DNA of 64,000 nt from Vreelandella hamiltonii (GCF_014651775.1 NZ_BMXN01000002.1:124001-188000); one strand, 5' to 3'; numbered from the stretch's first letter, positions 1-11,489 are shown. Program-made: numbers and translations. The notes: generated by a model not told the origin, from the sequence alone.

Positions 1-216
1 GTCCATGCTGTGATGGCGGGCGTCACACAGCTCGATGGCCACCGCATCGAAATGGCCGGTAGCAATCAATTGGCGCACGTCGTCGGCGCTTTCGGCCGAG
101 ACATGGGCCGTGCCCAGCAGGGTGTAGCAGGTGTCGCCCACGGTCACGGTTTTCAGCGGGCCGCTAGTGGAGGGCAGGGGCGGCGTCGGTGGCCGCGTAG
201 TGTCATCGTGGGTCAT
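1..216 (-). CDS. TraB/PrgY-type family protein, N-terminal part, cut by window edge
   Basis: Only the first 72 codons lie in the window; the gene continues past base 1. After a Pro/Thr-rich start of about 20 residues comes a stretch containing LLGTAHVSAESADDV and then VAIELCDARHHSM. This Gly-Thr-Ala-His-Val plus later Glu-Leu-Cys-x-Arg pattern is typical of the N-terminus of TraB/PrgY/GumN-like proteins, whose biochemical role is poorly defined. The ATG at 216 is the first in-frame start; no strong ribosome site precedes it. It is followed on the same strand by nothing else in the window, and trkH ends 75 bases upstream of it. The family assignment rests on a short segment, so it is moderate. 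Confidence 0.7.
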   Translation of the reverse strand, partial: MTHDDTTRPPTPPLPSTSGPLKTVTVGDTCYTLLGTAHVSAESADDVRQLIATGHFDAVAIELCDARHHSMD

Positions 217-290
217 TCAACAGTCTCGATGTATAAGTATAAAAAGGTGAAAACGTACACAAGCCGTCAATACCGGGGCTCAGTGGTGTA

Positions 291-1739
291 TCAACGCCGC
301 CAGAAGGCCGGAGTAAAGAGCACCAGGACGGTGAAAATTTCCAGGCGCCCCATCAGCATGGCCAGTACCAGAATCCATTTGGCCAGGCTGGGTAAGTCGC
401 CATAGTGGCTGCTGGCTTCGCCCAGCGCAGGGCCCAGGTTGTTGAGCGCCGAGCCCACCGCCGACCAGGCGGTCACTTGATCCACGCCGGTGGCCATCAC
501 GCCCACCAGCATCAGGAAGAACAGCATGACATAGGCCGAAAAAAAGCCCCATACCGCCTGCGCGATGCTGTCGGGTACGCTGACCTTGCCGACCTTCACC
601 GCAATCACCGCGTTGGGGTGAATCAGGCGCATGACTTCGCGCATGCCCTGCTTGAGAATCAGGATGATGCGGATCACTTTCATGCCGCCAGCGGTGGAGC
701 CCGAGCAGCCCCCTACGAAGGCGGCAATGAACAGCAGAAACGGAATTGCCCCAGGCCAGCCTGAGAAGTCGGCCACGGCGAATCCCGCCGTGGTAGCCAC
801 GGAGACGACCTCGAACAGCGCATGCCGCAGGCCGGTGATGTCGTCATAGGTCTTGGTCAGCCACAGGGTAATGACGGTAATCACGGTCAGACCCGTCAGG
901 AACAGCAGCAGAAACCGGGCTTCCGGGTCCTGAAAATAGTGGGTCAGGCGCTTCTCGCGCCAGGCCACGAAGTGGAGGCTGAAGCTCACCGCCGAAATCA
1001 GCATGAAGCTGATGCAGATCAGCTCGATGGCGGCGCTGTCGAAATAGCCGATGCTCAGGTCATGAGTCGAAAATCCGCCGATGGCGACCGTGGAAAAGCT
1101 GTGGCCCAGCGCATCGAACCAATCCATGCCCGCGATCATGTAAGCCACGAAGCAGGCAAAGGTCAAGGTGGCGTAGATATACCACAGCGCCTTGGCGGTT
1201 TCGGTGATGCGCGGCGTCAGCTTGGAGTCTTTCAGCGGCCCCGGAATTTCCGTGCGGTACAGGGCCATGCCCCCGACCCCCAAGGTCGGCAGGATGGCCA
1301 CCGCCAGTACCACGATGCCCATACCGCCCAGCCACTGCAGCTGCTGGCGGTAGTAGCGGATCGACTCGGGCAGAAAATCGATGCCGGTAATGACCGTGGC
1401 CCCGGTGGTGGTCAGGCCCGAAAAGGATTCGAAGACGGCATCGGTAATGCTCAGGGAGTCCTCGCCAAACAGCATCAGCGGCAGCGAGCCGAACAGTGCC
1501 AGCACGGTCCAGAACATGGCCGCGATGATGAAACCGTCCCGAATGCGCAGCTCCTTGCGCGCCCGGCGGTTCGGCAGGTAGATCAGCAGGCCGGTGATGA
1601 CGGAAATCGCAATGCCGCTCATGAACGCATGCCAAACGCCGTCGCGAAACCATAGCGACATCAGCATGGGAGGCAGCATGGTGAGGCTGAACAGCATCAG
1701 CAGCAGGCCCAAGATACGTAGAATAATCCGCAGGCTCAT
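291..1739 (-). CDS. trkH: Trk-type potassium uptake protein, membrane subunit
   Basis: This 482-residue protein is the ion-conducting membrane subunit of a Trk K+ transporter and works with cytoplasmic TrkA, whose gene lies 30 bases upstream on the same strand. It has the four pore-loop repeats of the TrkH/KtrB superfamily, each with the selectivity-filter glycine: TTTGAT near residue 112, STVAIGGFST at 216-225, ATTAGF at 315-320 and NNLGPALG at 433-440. Hydrophobic helices fill the rest, starting at residue 5. Length fits the family. Halomonas species can carry two paralogues, TrkH and TrkI. I choose trkH because of the adjacent trkA, but trkI is possible. In a halophile this system supports osmotic adjustment. 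Confidence 0.93.
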   Translation of the reverse strand: MSLRIILRILGLLLMLFSLTMLPPMLMSLWFRDGVWHAFMSGIAISVITGLLIYLPNRRARKELRIRDGFIIAAMFWTVLALFGSLPLMLFGEDSLSITDAVFESFSGLTTTGATVITGIDFLPESIRYYRQQLQWLGGMGIVVLAVAILPTLGVGGMALYRTEIPGPLKDSKLTPRITETAKALWYIYATLTFACFVAYMIAGMDWFDALGHSFSTVAIGGFSTHDLSIGYFDSAAIELICISFMLISAVSFSLHFVAWREKRLTHYFQDPEARFLLLFLTGLTVITVITLWLTKTYDDITGLRHALFEVVSVATTAGFAVADFSGWPGAIPFLLFIAAFVGGCSGSTAGGMKVIRIILILKQGMREVMRLIHPNAVIAVKVGKVSVPDSIAQAVWGFFSAYVMLFFLMLVGVMATGVDQVTAWSAVGSALNNLGPALGEASSHYGDLPSLAKWILVLAMLMGRLEIFTVLVLFTPAFWRR

Positions 1740-1769
1740 GGCAGGGAGGGTCTCATTGCTGGCTGGTTC

Positions 1770-3143
1770 CTAGAAAAACGTCAATCCCACCTGGAAAAGC
1801 CGCTCGACGTCGCGGATACGCCGTTTGTCGATCACGAACAGAATCAGGTGATCACCGCTCTCCACGCGCACGTCGCCGTGGGCAATCATCACTTCCTTGC
1901 CGCGCACCACGGCACCGATGGTGGTGCCTTCGGGAAGCTCGATCTCATCGATGGTGCGGCCCACCACCTTGGAAGACTGCTTGTCGCCGTGGGCAATGGC
2001 CTCGATGGCTTCCGCCGCGCCCCGGCGCAGGGAGTGCACGTTGACGATATCGCCCCGGCGCACGTGGGTCAGCAGGCTGCCGATGGTGGCCTGCTGTGGG
2101 GAGATGGCGATGTCGATATCACCACCCTGGACCAGGTCCACGTAGGCGGCGTTGTTGATCAGCGTGAGCACCTTCTTGGCCCCCAGCCGCTTGGCCAGCA
2201 GCGACGACATGATGTTCACCTCGTCGTCGTTGGTCAGGGCGCAGAAGATGTCGCAATCCTCGATGTTCTCTTCTTCCAGCAGGCGCTTGCTGGTGGCGCT
2301 GCCGTGCAGCACCACGGTGCGGTCCAGCCGCTCCGAGAGCGTGGTGCAGCGCTCCAGGCTGTGTTCGATGATCTTGACCTGATGGCTATGCTCCAGATGC
2401 TCCGCCAGGCGTTCGCCGATGTTGCCACCCCCGGCAATCACCACCCGGCGGAAGTCGCGCTCCACCTTGCGCAGCTCGCTCATCACCGCGCGGATATCCC
2501 GCCGTGCCGCCAGGAAGAACACTTCGTCGTCGGCTTCGATGACCGTGTCGCCCTGGGGGATGATCGGTCGATTGCGCCGGTAGATGGCGGCGACGCGGGT
2601 TTCCACGTTAGGCATGTGCTTGCCCAGGAAGGCGAGATTCTGGCCCACCAGCGGGCCGCCGTAGAAGGCTTTCACCGCCACCAGCTGCACCAGCCCCCCG
2701 GCAAACTCCAGCACCTGCAGGGCGCCGGGATGCTCGATCAAACGGCGCACGTGGTCGGTCACCACCTGTTCCGGGCTGATCAAGACGTCGATGGGAATGG
2801 CTTCGTGGGCAAACAGGCCCTTGCGGGTGAGGTAAGCCGTGGAGCGAACCCGCGCGATCTTGGTGGGGGTGCGAAACAGCGTGTGGGCCACCTGACAGGC
2901 GATCATGTTGATCTCGTCGGTGTTGGTCACCGCGATCAGCATGTCGGCGTCTTCACAGCCCGCCTGGCGCAGCACGATGGGGTAGGAGCCCGCGCCGGTG
3001 ACCGTGCGGATATCCAGCTTGGTGTGCAGCTCGCGTAGCTTGGCGCCGTCGGTGTCGACGACGGTAATGTCGTTTTCCTCGCGGGCAAGGTGCTCCGCCA
3101 GGGTGCCGCCGACCTGGCCGGCGCCGAGAATGATGATTTTCAT
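1770..3143 (-). CDS. trkA: Trk system potassium uptake protein TrkA
   Basis: This is the cytoplasmic NAD(H)/nucleotide-binding regulator of Trk potassium channels. The 457-residue protein is a tandem duplication. The first RCK-N Rossmann domain begins at the N-terminus with [15 protein letters not shown] and the acidic ribose-binding strand end VVDTD; the second starts near residue 233 with [17 protein letters not shown]. Each is followed by an RCK-C (TrkA-C) domain. That arrangement is full length for proteobacterial TrkA. The gene is transcribed with trkH and sits downstream of rsmB and dodecin, matching the def-fmt-rsmB-trkA order of enterobacteria and pseudomonads except for the dodecin gene in between. 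Assignment is secure. Confidence 0.96.
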   Translation of the reverse strand: MKIIILGAGQVGGTLAEHLAREENDITVVDTDGAKLRELHTKLDIRTVTGAGSYPIVLRQAGCEDADMLIAVTNTDEINMIACQVAHTLFRTPTKIARVRSTAYLTRKGLFAHEAIPIDVLISPEQVVTDHVRRLIEHPGALQVLEFAGGLVQLVAVKAFYGGPLVGQNLAFLGKHMPNVETRVAAIYRRNRPIIPQGDTVIEADDEVFFLAARRDIRAVMSELRKVERDFRRVVIAGGGNIGERLAEHLEHSHQVKIIEHSLERCTTLSERLDRTVVLHGSATSKRLLEEENIEDCDIFCALTNDDEVNIMSSLLAKRLGAKKVLTLINNAAYVDLVQGGDIDIAISPQQATIGSLLTHVRRGDIVNVHSLRRGAAEAIEAIAHGDKQSSKVVGRTIDEIELPEGTTIGAVVRGKEVMIAHGDVRVESGDHLILFVIDKRRIRDVERLFQVGLTFF

Positions 3144-3202
3144 CGCTAAGCATCGGTTCCGTTATGAGCGCCAGCGTTTTATCAGCACGCGGTGTGCGCT
3201 GC

Positions 3203-3238
3203 AACAAAGACGGCGGCCAGTGTAAACCAGCCGCCGTC
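3203..3238 (-). terminator. Probable intrinsic terminator after dodecin
   Basis: A 9-bp perfect inverted repeat (GACGGCGGC at 3209-3217 with its complement at 3230-3238) lies just downstream of the dodecin stop. On the minus strand it is followed by a T-rich run (TTTGTTG). It separates dodecin from trkA. Confidence 0.6.
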
Positions 3239-3254
3239 GAAAAGCAGGTGACGA

Positions 3255-3461
3255 TTACTCCAGCGTGAAGCCGACCTTGATCGTGACCTGCCAGTGGGCA
3301 ACACGCCCATCTTCTATGTGACCGCGCGTATCGGTCACTTCCAGCCAACGCATGTTGTGCACGCTTTCGGACGCTTTGGCCAATGCGTTCTGAACGGCTT
3401 CCTCAATACCTTTTTCGGAAGAGCCGGTAAGTTCGATGTGCTTGTAGGTGTGATGACTCAT
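3255..3461 (-). CDS. Dodecin family flavin-binding protein
   Basis: This 68-residue protein is full length for dodecin, a small protein that assembles into hollow dodecamers binding riboflavin, FMN or FAD and is thought to buffer free flavin. It has the conserved opening [18 protein letters not shown], a central [12 protein letters not shown] segment carrying the tryptophan that stacks on the isoalloxazine ring, and a C-terminal WQVTIKVGF strand. It lies between rsmB and trkA and has its own downstream hairpin terminator, so it may be an independent unit inserted into an otherwise conserved gene order. I see no sign that it is non-functional. Confidence 0.93.
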   Translation of the reverse strand: MSHHTYKHIELTGSSEKGIEEAVQNALAKASESVHNMRWLEVTDTRGHIEDGRVAHWQVTIKVGFTLE

Positions 3462-3520
3462 GTGTTCTCCATCCTTGTCATGAATTCACTGCCTAATGCC
3501 CCTGAGGCCAGGCGCTTGCC

Positions 3521-4852
3521 TTAGGCAGTCTGCTTCTCCAGTCTGGCATAAAAAAAGCCATCGTGACTGTTTTGTGCGGGAAACAGTTGCCTGCCCGGCC
3601 CGCTGGGCTCGCCCCAGGCCACATCGTTCGGCGTGGTGGCCCGGGCGTCGGGGGTGCGGGCCAGGAAGGCCTCGATCTGGCCGCTGTTCTCTTCCGGCAG
3701 CACCGAGCAGGTGGCGTAGAGCAGCGTACCGCCGGGGCGGAGCAGCGGCCAAAGATTGTCGAGCAGGCGCTGCTGCAGGCTGGCCAACTGACGAATGTCC
3801 TCCTTGCGACGCAGGGCCTTGATGTCCGGATGGCGGCGAATCACGCCCGTGCCGGAGCAGGGGGCATCCAGCAAAATGGCATCGAACGGCGTCCCGCTCC
3901 ACCAGTCGCGGGTGGTCGCATCGGCATGTTTCAGCTCTGCAGCGAGCCCTAGCCGAGCGAGGGTGTCATCGACACGGGCCAGGCGCTGATTGTCGCTGTC
4001 CAGCGCCGTCAGGGCGATATCGAACTGCTCCAGCAAATGGGCCGTCTTGCCGCCCGGGGCGCAGCAGGCATCCAGCACATGGGCGCCGGGCCTGGGCGCC
4101 AGGGCCGGGCCCAGCAGAGCGGCCGACAGCTGGGCGGCTTCATCTTGCACGCTGACGTGCCCCTGGGCAAAGCCGGGCAGTACGGTCACGTCGCAGGGGG
4201 TGTGCAGCGTAATGCCGTCCGGGGCGTGCAGGCACAGCTCGCCGCTCAACCCCTGCTCGGTGAGTCGCGTGAGGTAGGCTTCACGGTCGTTGTGACGCTG
4301 GTTGACGCGCAGCGTCATCGGGCCGGGCTCGTTGTTGGCCTGGGCGATGGCCCGCCACTGATCGGGCCAGGCGCTACGCAGCTTACCCAGCAGCCACTGG
4401 GGGTGCTCCAGGGCGACGCTTTCATCACGGTCCACTTCGGCCTGCAGCGCGTCGGCTTCGCGCTGCAGGCGTCGCAGGCAGCCATTGAGCACTCGTGTTG
4501 CCCACTCCTTGTCCAGCAGACGGGCGGCGCCGGCGGTTTCGCCCACGGCGGCGTGGGCCGGGGTACGCATGTAGAGCAGTTGATAAATACCGATCAGGAG
4601 CAGGGCCTGAACGTCGGCGTCGCGCTTCTTGAACGGCTGTTTCAGCAGGCGTTGGGCCAGCGCCTGAAGGCGCGGCAAGCGACGGCAGGTGCCATAGCAC
4701 AGCTCCTTGAGCAGCGCACGGTCCCTGGCTACTACGCTGTGCTCGTCCAGCCCCGCCAGGGAGCCCTTGTCGGTGAGGATCGGCACCAGGCTTCTGGCCG
4801 CCACCGCGCGCACGTCCAGGCCGCTGCCGCCTTTGGTGGGTCGCTCGCTCAT
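3521..4852 (-). CDS. rsmB: 16S rRNA (cytosine-967-C5)-methyltransferase RsmB
   Basis: RsmB methylates C967 of 16S rRNA using S-adenosylmethionine. The 443-residue protein has an N-terminal NusB-like RNA-binding domain (about residues 10-140) and a C-terminal Rossmann methyltransferase. The SAM-binding motif DACCAPGGK is at 261-269, the PCSGTG motif with one catalytic cysteine at 331-336, and the second cysteine in YATCSVLPEENS at residue 382. Both cysteines of the two-cysteine m5C mechanism are present. The start codon overlaps the fmt stop by 4 bases (ATGA), so translation is probably coupled. Length and neighbourhood (def-fmt-rsmB) are those of the E. coli gene. Confidence 0.96.
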   Translation of the reverse strand: MSERPTKGGSGLDVRAVAARSLVPILTDKGSLAGLDEHSVVARDRALLKELCYGTCRRLPRLQALAQRLLKQPFKKRDADVQALLLIGIYQLLYMRTPAHAAVGETAGAARLLDKEWATRVLNGCLRRLQREADALQAEVDRDESVALEHPQWLLGKLRSAWPDQWRAIAQANNEPGPMTLRVNQRHNDREAYLTRLTEQGLSGELCLHAPDGITLHTPCDVTVLPGFAQGHVSVQDEAAQLSAALLGPALAPRPGAHVLDACCAPGGKTAHLLEQFDIALTALDSDNQRLARVDDTLARLGLAAELKHADATTRDWWSGTPFDAILLDAPCSGTGVIRRHPDIKALRRKEDIRQLASLQQRLLDNLWPLLRPGGTLLYATCSVLPEENSGQIEAFLARTPDARATTPNDVAWGEPSGPGRQLFPAQNSHDGFFYARLEKQTA

Positions 4853-5841
4853 GGGTGCGCTCCTTGCGAGGCTGGCTGTGAAGGCTGTCCAAGGCGAACA
4901 CCCTCGCTCAAGGGCGTTTGGCGGGCATTCAAAAGATCACGCACTGCCATGGCTTTGCCGCCGGGCAGCTGGGCACGGCTAACGCACAGCACTTCCTGGC
5001 CCTGGGCACCGCAGGCAATGCGCAGGTGTTCGTCGCCATGTGCCAACAGCGTACCGGGGGGCGATTGCGGCTGCTCACCTTGCTCGACGCTGGCCATGAG
5101 TAGGCGCAGGCGGTCGTTACCTAGCGTGCACCAAGCCACCGGCCACGGGTTGAAGGCGCGGATTTTGCGCGCCAGCTGCTCGGCGGGCTGGCTAAAGTCT
5201 AGCTCGGCCTCGGCTTTGCTGAGCTTGGCGGCGTAGGTCACGCCCTCGTCCGGCTGAGGCGTTGCCTCTAGGCTGCCGTTGTCGAGGTTGTCCAGCACGT
5301 GGATCAGCGCGTTGGCCCCTTGAATGGCCAGGCGGTCGTGGAGGTCGCCACCGGTGGTGCGGGAGGTAATTGGGGTACGCACTTCGTGCAGCATGGCGCC
5401 GGTATCCAGACCCGCATCCATCTGCATGATGGTGACGCCCGAGGCGCTGTCGCCCGCTTCAATGGCACGCTGAATCGGCGCCGCACCCCGCCAGCGGGGA
5501 AGCAGCGAGGCGTGTACGTTGATGCAGCCCAGGCGCGGCGTATCCAGCACCGCCTGGGGCAGCAGGAGACCATAGGCGACCACGACCATCACATCGGCGT
5601 TCAGTGCCGCCAGCTCGGCCTGGGCCTCGGCGTCTTTCAGGCTGACGGGTTGATACACCGGCAGCGCCTGGGCTTGAGCCAGCTGTTTGACCGGGCTGGG
5701 CGTGAGCTTGCGGCCACGTCCAGCGGGGCGGTCGGGCTGGGTGTAGACCGCCACCACTTCGTGTTCGCTGTCGAGAACGGCAGCAAGGCTGGAGGCGGCG
5801 AAGTCTGGCGTGCCAGCAAAAACAACGCGTAACGGTGACAT
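4849..5841 (-). CDS. fmt: Methionyl-tRNA formyltransferase
   Basis: Fmt transfers a formyl group from 10-formyltetrahydrofolate to initiator Met-tRNA. The chosen start gives 330 residues beginning MSPLRVVFAGTPDFAA, which matches the family N-terminus; an in-frame ATG 96 bases further upstream would add an unconserved tail. The catalytic Asn-x-His and SLLP loop are seen in NVHASLLPRWRGAAPIQ, and the later GVTIMQMDAGLDTGAML segment with the catalytic aspartate is intact. The C-terminal OB-like tRNA-binding domain contains the usual KIRAFNPWP motif. It lies between def, which removes the formyl group, and rsmB, which it overlaps by 4 bases. Confidence 0.96.
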   Translation of the reverse strand: MSPLRVVFAGTPDFAASSLAAVLDSEHEVVAVYTQPDRPAGRGRKLTPSPVKQLAQAQALPVYQPVSLKDAEAQAELAALNADVMVVVAYGLLLPQAVLDTPRLGCINVHASLLPRWRGAAPIQRAIEAGDSASGVTIMQMDAGLDTGAMLHEVRTPITSRTTGGDLHDRLAIQGANALIHVLDNLDNGSLEATPQPDEGVTYAAKLSKAEAELDFSQPAEQLARKIRAFNPWPVAWCTLGNDRLRLLMASVEQGEQPQSPPGTLLAHGDEHLRIACGAQGQEVLCVSRAQLPGGKAMAVRDLLNARQTPLSEGVRLGQPSQPASQGAHP

Positions 5842-5977
5842 GGTGGAGAGCCCTTGAGTGAAAAGAGAAAGTGCTGCCGATGAAACGCAGGAGGGCCGAG
5901 AGGCAGCGTTGTCGTCACAGGTAAGCTTGTGGGGCAACGTTGTCAGCTCGGCCCAGGGCCAGATGACGCAACCGGGG

Positions 5978-6490
5978 TCAGGCGTCGTTCATCTGCTTGT
6001 AGCGTTTCTGCATTTTTTTCATGACCCGGTCGCGCTTGAGCGGGGACAGATAATCCACGAACAGCACGCCTTCCAGGTGATCGTACTCATGCTGAATGCA
6101 GTGGGCCAGCAAGCCGTCGGCTTCCAGCTCGTAGGGCTCGCCGTGGCGGTCCAGCGCCGTCAGCTTGACCTTCAGGTAGCGCGGTACTTCGGCGTAATAC
6201 TCGGGAATCGACAGGCAGCCTTCCGACAGCGGCTCACGCTCTTCGCCGATAGGCTCATAGCGGGGGTTGATCATCACCAGCGGCTGGGAGTTATCGTCGC
6301 TGACGTCCATGACCACCACCCGGCGGTGCACGTCGATTTGCGTGGCGGCCAGGCCGATGCCACGGGCGTCGTACATGGTCTCCAGCATGTCATCCACGAG
6401 CTGGCGGACCTCGTCGTCCACGGTTTCCACCGCGACCGCCTTGGTGCGCAGGCGCTCGTCAGGAAATACGAGAATAGGAAGTTTGGCCAT
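5978..6490 (-). CDS. def: Peptide deformylase
   Basis: This enzyme removes the N-formyl group from nascent proteins and uses Fe2+ or Zn2+. The start at 6490 gives 170 residues beginning [15 protein letters not shown], the normal length; a longer open frame upstream is not conserved. All three diagnostic motifs are present: GIGLAATQ at 44-51, EGCLSIP at 90-96 with the metal-ligand cysteine, and QHEYDHLEG at 133-141 with the two histidine ligands and catalytic glutamate. It is the first gene of the leftward def-fmt-rsmB group and is divergent from the LysM gene, so promoters for both must lie in the roughly 180 bases between them. Confidence 0.97.
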   Translation of the reverse strand: MAKLPILVFPDERLRTKAVAVETVDDEVRQLVDDMLETMYDARGIGLAATQIDVHRRVVVMDVSDDNSQPLVMINPRYEPIGEEREPLSEGCLSIPEYYAEVPRYLKVKLTALDRHGEPYELEADGLLAHCIQHEYDHLEGVLFVDYLSPLKRDRVMKKMQKRYKQMNDA

Positions 6491-6672
6491 GGCGTTACCG
6501 TCACCGTTTATGCAGAGTCTTGAAGATGAGCAGGCGCCGCGCTGTGTCGGCGGGCCTAAGTGCTTTATATTGACCACTATATCATGCCATAAGCGTTCCT
6601 GGGCACGCGCCGCGCCGTGGCGCCCCCGCAACTGCTTCAAACAATCACCAGGGGATAACGAGGGGAGAACGG

Positions 6673-7728
6673 ATGGTGGCTAGGATGGTAGCTGGAAAGC
6701 CGTTTTATCACAGCGTGTTGGGAGTGCTGCTGACCTGGCTGGCGCTGAGCCCGGCGGCGCAGGCCTGGGAGCGGCTGCGCAGCGATGCACCCGAGCGCTA
6801 CGAAGTGGTCGCCGGGGATACGCTATGGGATATCTCCGCACGCTACCTGCGCTCCCCTTGGCAGTGGCCCGCGCTGTGGCAAGCCAACCCGCAGATTCGC
6901 AACCCGCATCTCATCTACCCAGGCGACGTACTGGTACTGGGCGATTGCCAGGGCCAGCCGTGCCTGACGCTGGAGCGTGGCCAAAGCGTGGTTCGGCTAT
7001 CGCCGCAAATGCGCAGCATTCCCGAGCGGGAAGCGATCACGCCCATTCCCATGGACGTGGTGCGCTCTTTTTTGCGCGATCACCGGGTGGTCGAGCCGGG
7101 TGAGGACATTCAGGAGTTGGCCTATGTGGTGGGTGGCGACAACCAGCGGCTGATCAGCGGTGCCGGGGATACGCTCTATGTGCGTGGCGAGCTGCCCGCC
7201 CGCCAGCGGCTGGGGATCTATCGCCCCGGCGAGCCTTACCTGGCAGCAGACGGCACCCTGCTGGGCGACGAGTTGATCAGTATCGGCGAAGCGCGGCGCA
7301 TCAGCAGTGAAGGCGATATTTCACGTGTCGAAGTACTGCGTGCCAACCAGGAAGTGCGCAACAACGACATCCTGCTGCCGCTGGAAGATATTCCGGGCAG
7401 CGAGGCCTTTGCTCCCAGGGCGCCGCTGAACCAGGTGGCCGGGCGGATCGTGGCCGTGCCCAGCGGCGTTCGCTTCATTGGCTGGTTGCAGGTCGTGGCG
7501 CTGGATGTGGGCACCCAGGATGGCCTGCAGCCCGGCCATGTCTTGCGTGTCGATCAGCAAGGGGAAGTGGTCGACGACCCGCGCACCCAGGAGCTGATTC
7601 AGTTGCCTGCCACCGAAGCGGGTCTCGTGATGATCTTCAAACCCTACAGTCACATGAGCTATGCGCTGGTCATGCAGGCTTCCAATGTGCTGGCCGTGGG
7701 TGACGTGGTGAGAACTCCCCAGCACTAG
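6673..7728 (+). CDS. LysM peptidoglycan-binding domain protein, exported
   Basis: This 351-residue protein starts with a signal peptide (Lys-Pro then a hydrophobic run ending SPAAQA, predicted cleavage before Trp-Glu). A LysM domain follows, seen as [17 protein letters not shown] and ending [13 protein letters not shown]. The remaining 230 residues have no motif I recognise but form a conserved companion of dprA in pseudomonads and relatives, usually annotated as LysM domain protein. A GGGGAG ribosome site lies 6-8 bases before the ATG. LysM implies binding to peptidoglycan in the periplasm; no hydrolase domain is visible, so a structural or regulatory wall role is more likely than catalysis. 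Its stop codon runs into an 18-bp tandem repeat. Confidence 0.85.
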   Translation: MVARMVAGKPFYHSVLGVLLTWLALSPAAQAWERLRSDAPERYEVVAGDTLWDISARYLRSPWQWPALWQANPQIRNPHLIYPGDVLVLGDCQGQPCLTLERGQSVVRLSPQMRSIPEREAITPIPMDVVRSFLRDHRVVEPGEDIQELAYVVGGDNQRLISGAGDTLYVRGELPARQRLGIYRPGEPYLAADGTLLGDELISIGEARRISSEGDISRVEVLRANQEVRNNDILLPLEDIPGSEAFAPRAPLNQVAGRIVAVPSGVRFIGWLQVVALDVGTQDGLQPGHVLRVDQQGEVVDDPRTQELIQLPATEAGLVMIFKPYSHMSYALVMQASNVLAVGDVVRTPQH

Positions 7729-7799
7729 TTTTCGTACTCAGCCTGGTTTTCGTACATGGCCTGGTTTTCATACATAGCCTGGCTTTCGTACATAACCTG
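7728..7799. repeat. Four tandem copies of an 18-bp unit
   Basis: Four head-to-tail copies of a unit close to GTTTTCGTACATAGCCTG occupy 7728-7745, 7746-7763, 7764-7781 and 7782-7799, with a few mismatches among them. They begin on the last base of the LysM stop codon and end 41 bases before the dprA start. Each unit contains a GTAC core. Function is unknown. Confidence 0.9.
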
Positions 7800-7840
7800 T
7801 TAGGCCGCAGGTGTACTCGAACGATGAAAAGGAGGTGGCG

Positions 7841-9007
7841 ATGGACGCCAGGGAGTGGCTGGTAATCAATGCATTGCCCGGCATGGGCGCAGCCCGTATT
7901 GCACAGCTGGTGGCCCGCTCGCCCCAGTGGCCACAGGGCTGGCTGGCGGCGCTGCCCAGTGCGGCGGCCAATGCCCTCAGGTTATGGCTGGCGCAGCCTC
8001 AGCGCAGCCCGCTTCAGCAGGTGGTGGAAGAGACCGAGGTGTGGTTGGGCAAGGCGCCCCATCGTCATCTGCTGCACCGCGACCACCCGGCCTGGCCTGC
8101 GCTGCTGAACCAATTGCCGGACCCGCCCGTGGTGCTGTGGGCACAAGGGGATTTGCAGGCGCTGGAGGGCCCGGGCCTGGCCATGGTAGGTACCCGTAAA
8201 CCGACCGCCGAAGGCAGTGGCCATGCCCAGGCGTTTGCCCGTGAGCTGGCCAGCCGTGGCTGGTGTATTGTCAGCGGTATGGCGCTGGGCGTCGATGGCG
8301 TTGCCCAGCGCGCCGCGCTGGCCGCCGGTGGGCATTCGATCGCCGTGCTGGGGTGTGGGGTGGACGTCATTTATCCGGCGCGCCACCGCGAGCTGCACGA
8401 GCAGCTGAGCACCCAGCCCGGCGGGCTGCTGCTTTCCGAACACCCGCCGGGCACCGTGGCGCGGCCGGCCTTTTTTCCACGCCGCAACCGCATCATCACG
8501 GGGCTTTCGTTGGGAACCCTGGTGGTCGAAGCCACCGAGAAAAGCGGCTCGCTGGTGAGTGCCCGGCTGGCGCTGGAGCAGGGGCGAGAGCTGTTTGCCC
8601 TGCCGGGGTCGCTGCATAACGTTCAAGCCCGTGGTTGCCTGCAGCTGCTGCGCAATGGCGCGACGCTGGTGCGCCACGTGGAGGACATTCTGGCCGAGCT
8701 TCAGCACTGGGCACCGCATTATTGGCCGATGCTAACGCCCTCGGAGGAAGCGCCTGCCGAGAAGGCCTCGCCTGTGGCCCCCGCGCCGATGTCGCCAACG
8801 CCCTCTGCCCAGACAGACTCTGCCCAGACAGAGCCGCCTGACCGCCTGCTGCACGCGCTGGGACCTTCCCCCACGCCCATCGACTGGCTGGTGCAGAGCA
8901 CGGGGCTGTCGGTCAGTGAGTGTCAGCAGCGGCTGTTGATGCTGGAGCTGGAAGGGCAGGTGGCCCAGCGTGCGGGTGGCTGGGTTCGGCTGACGGCAGC
9001 ATGGTAA
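7841..9007 (+). CDS. dprA: DNA processing protein DprA
   Basis: DprA binds incoming single-stranded DNA during natural transformation and loads RecA. The start at 7841 is set by a strong AAAGGAGG ribosome site 6 bases upstream and gives 388 residues. An N-terminal helical segment precedes the Rossmann domain, which carries VGTRKPT at 116-122 and SGMALGVDG at 145-153, typical of DprA/Smf. A Pro/Ala/Thr-rich linker near residues 300-330 leads to a C-terminal winged-helix-like segment (PTPIDWLVQSTGLSVSECQQ). It sits between the LysM gene and tsaC in the order usual for gammaproteobacteria. Presence of dprA alone does not prove competence. Confidence 0.95.
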   Translation: MDAREWLVINALPGMGAARIAQLVARSPQWPQGWLAALPSAAANALRLWLAQPQRSPLQQVVEETEVWLGKAPHRHLLHRDHPAWPALLNQLPDPPVVLWAQGDLQALEGPGLAMVGTRKPTAEGSGHAQAFARELASRGWCIVSGMALGVDGVAQRAALAAGGHSIAVLGCGVDVIYPARHRELHEQLSTQPGGLLLSEHPPGTVARPAFFPRRNRIITGLSLGTLVVEATEKSGSLVSARLALEQGRELFALPGSLHNVQARGCLQLLRNGATLVRHVEDILAELQHWAPHYWPMLTPSEEAPAEKASPVAPAPMSPTPSAQTDSAQTEPPDRLLHALGPSPTPIDWLVQSTGLSVSECQQRLLMLELEGQVAQRAGGWVRLTAAW

Positions 9008-9054
9008 GATGGCGCTTTCTCGATCTGATGGTTCGATAGCCAGTAGGAGCGTCC

Positions 9055-9612
9055 ATGAAAACGGCGGTTGACGTGAAAGCAGCGGTGCAGGCGCTACGGG
9101 AAGGGGGAGTGATTGCCTGCCCTACCGAGGCCGTTTGGGGGTTGAGCTGTGACCCGGACAATGATGAGGCGCTGGCGCACCTGATGCGCATGAAAGAGCG
9201 TGACCCGGCCAAGGGCGTCATTCTGGTGGCGGCCAGTATTCAACAGTTCCAGCCCTGGCTGAGCCAGCTACCCCTGGCGCTGCATGCGCCGCTGGCCGCC
9301 AGTTGGCCTGGTCCCAATACGTGGCTGGTGCCCGATAACGGCCGTAGCCATGGCCTCGTGCGCGGCGCTCACCAAAGTGTGGCTCTGCGCGTCACCGACC
9401 ACCCGCTGATGAAAGCGCTCTGTGAAGCCTTTGGCGGGCCGCTGGTGTCCACCTCGGCCAATCGAGCCGGTGACCCACCCGCCATGAGCGCCGACGAGGT
9501 CGTCACCATTTTTGGCGAGGAAGTCGCGGCCATCGTGGCCGGAGAGCTGGGAGGCAATGCTAAGCCCAGCACCATCAGAGACCTGCTGACCGGCAAGGTG
9601 ATGCGCGCTTGA
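9055..9612 (+). CDS. tsaC: L-threonylcarbamoyladenylate synthase TsaC
   Basis: TsaC (YrdC/RimN) makes threonylcarbamoyl-AMP from threonine, bicarbonate and ATP, the first step toward t6A37 in ANN-decoding tRNAs. The 185-residue protein has the family length and its signature segments: ACPTEAVWGLSCDPDN near the N-terminus, KERDPAKGVILVA for the nucleotide and threonine pocket, SANRAGDPP, and the late KPSTIRDLLTG. It lacks the extra C-terminal domain of the Sua5 form. It is 47 bases downstream of dprA and begins the tsaC-hemF-aroE run that is conserved in pseudomonads. Confidence 0.95.
   Translation: MKTAVDVKAAVQALREGGVIACPTEAVWGLSCDPDNDEALAHLMRMKERDPAKGVILVAASIQQFQPWLSQLPLALHAPLAASWPGPNTWLVPDNGRSHGLVRGAHQSVALRVTDHPLMKALCEAFGGPLVSTSANRAGDPPAMSADEVVTIFGEEVAAIVAGELGGNAKPSTIRDLLTGKVMRA

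Positions 9613-11485
<1,873 letters not shown>

Positions 11486-11489
<4 letters not shown>

Noticed and set aside
822..3038. Long plus-strand open frames opposite trkH and trkA (for example 822-1655 and 1848-3038)
   Set aside because: They mirror conserved minus-strand genes, have Gln/His/Gly-rich compositions typical of antisense frames in GC-rich DNA, and match no family.
7728..7799. The 18-bp tandem repeat as a CRISPR array
   Set aside because: The copies are contiguous with no spacers, and no cas genes are present.
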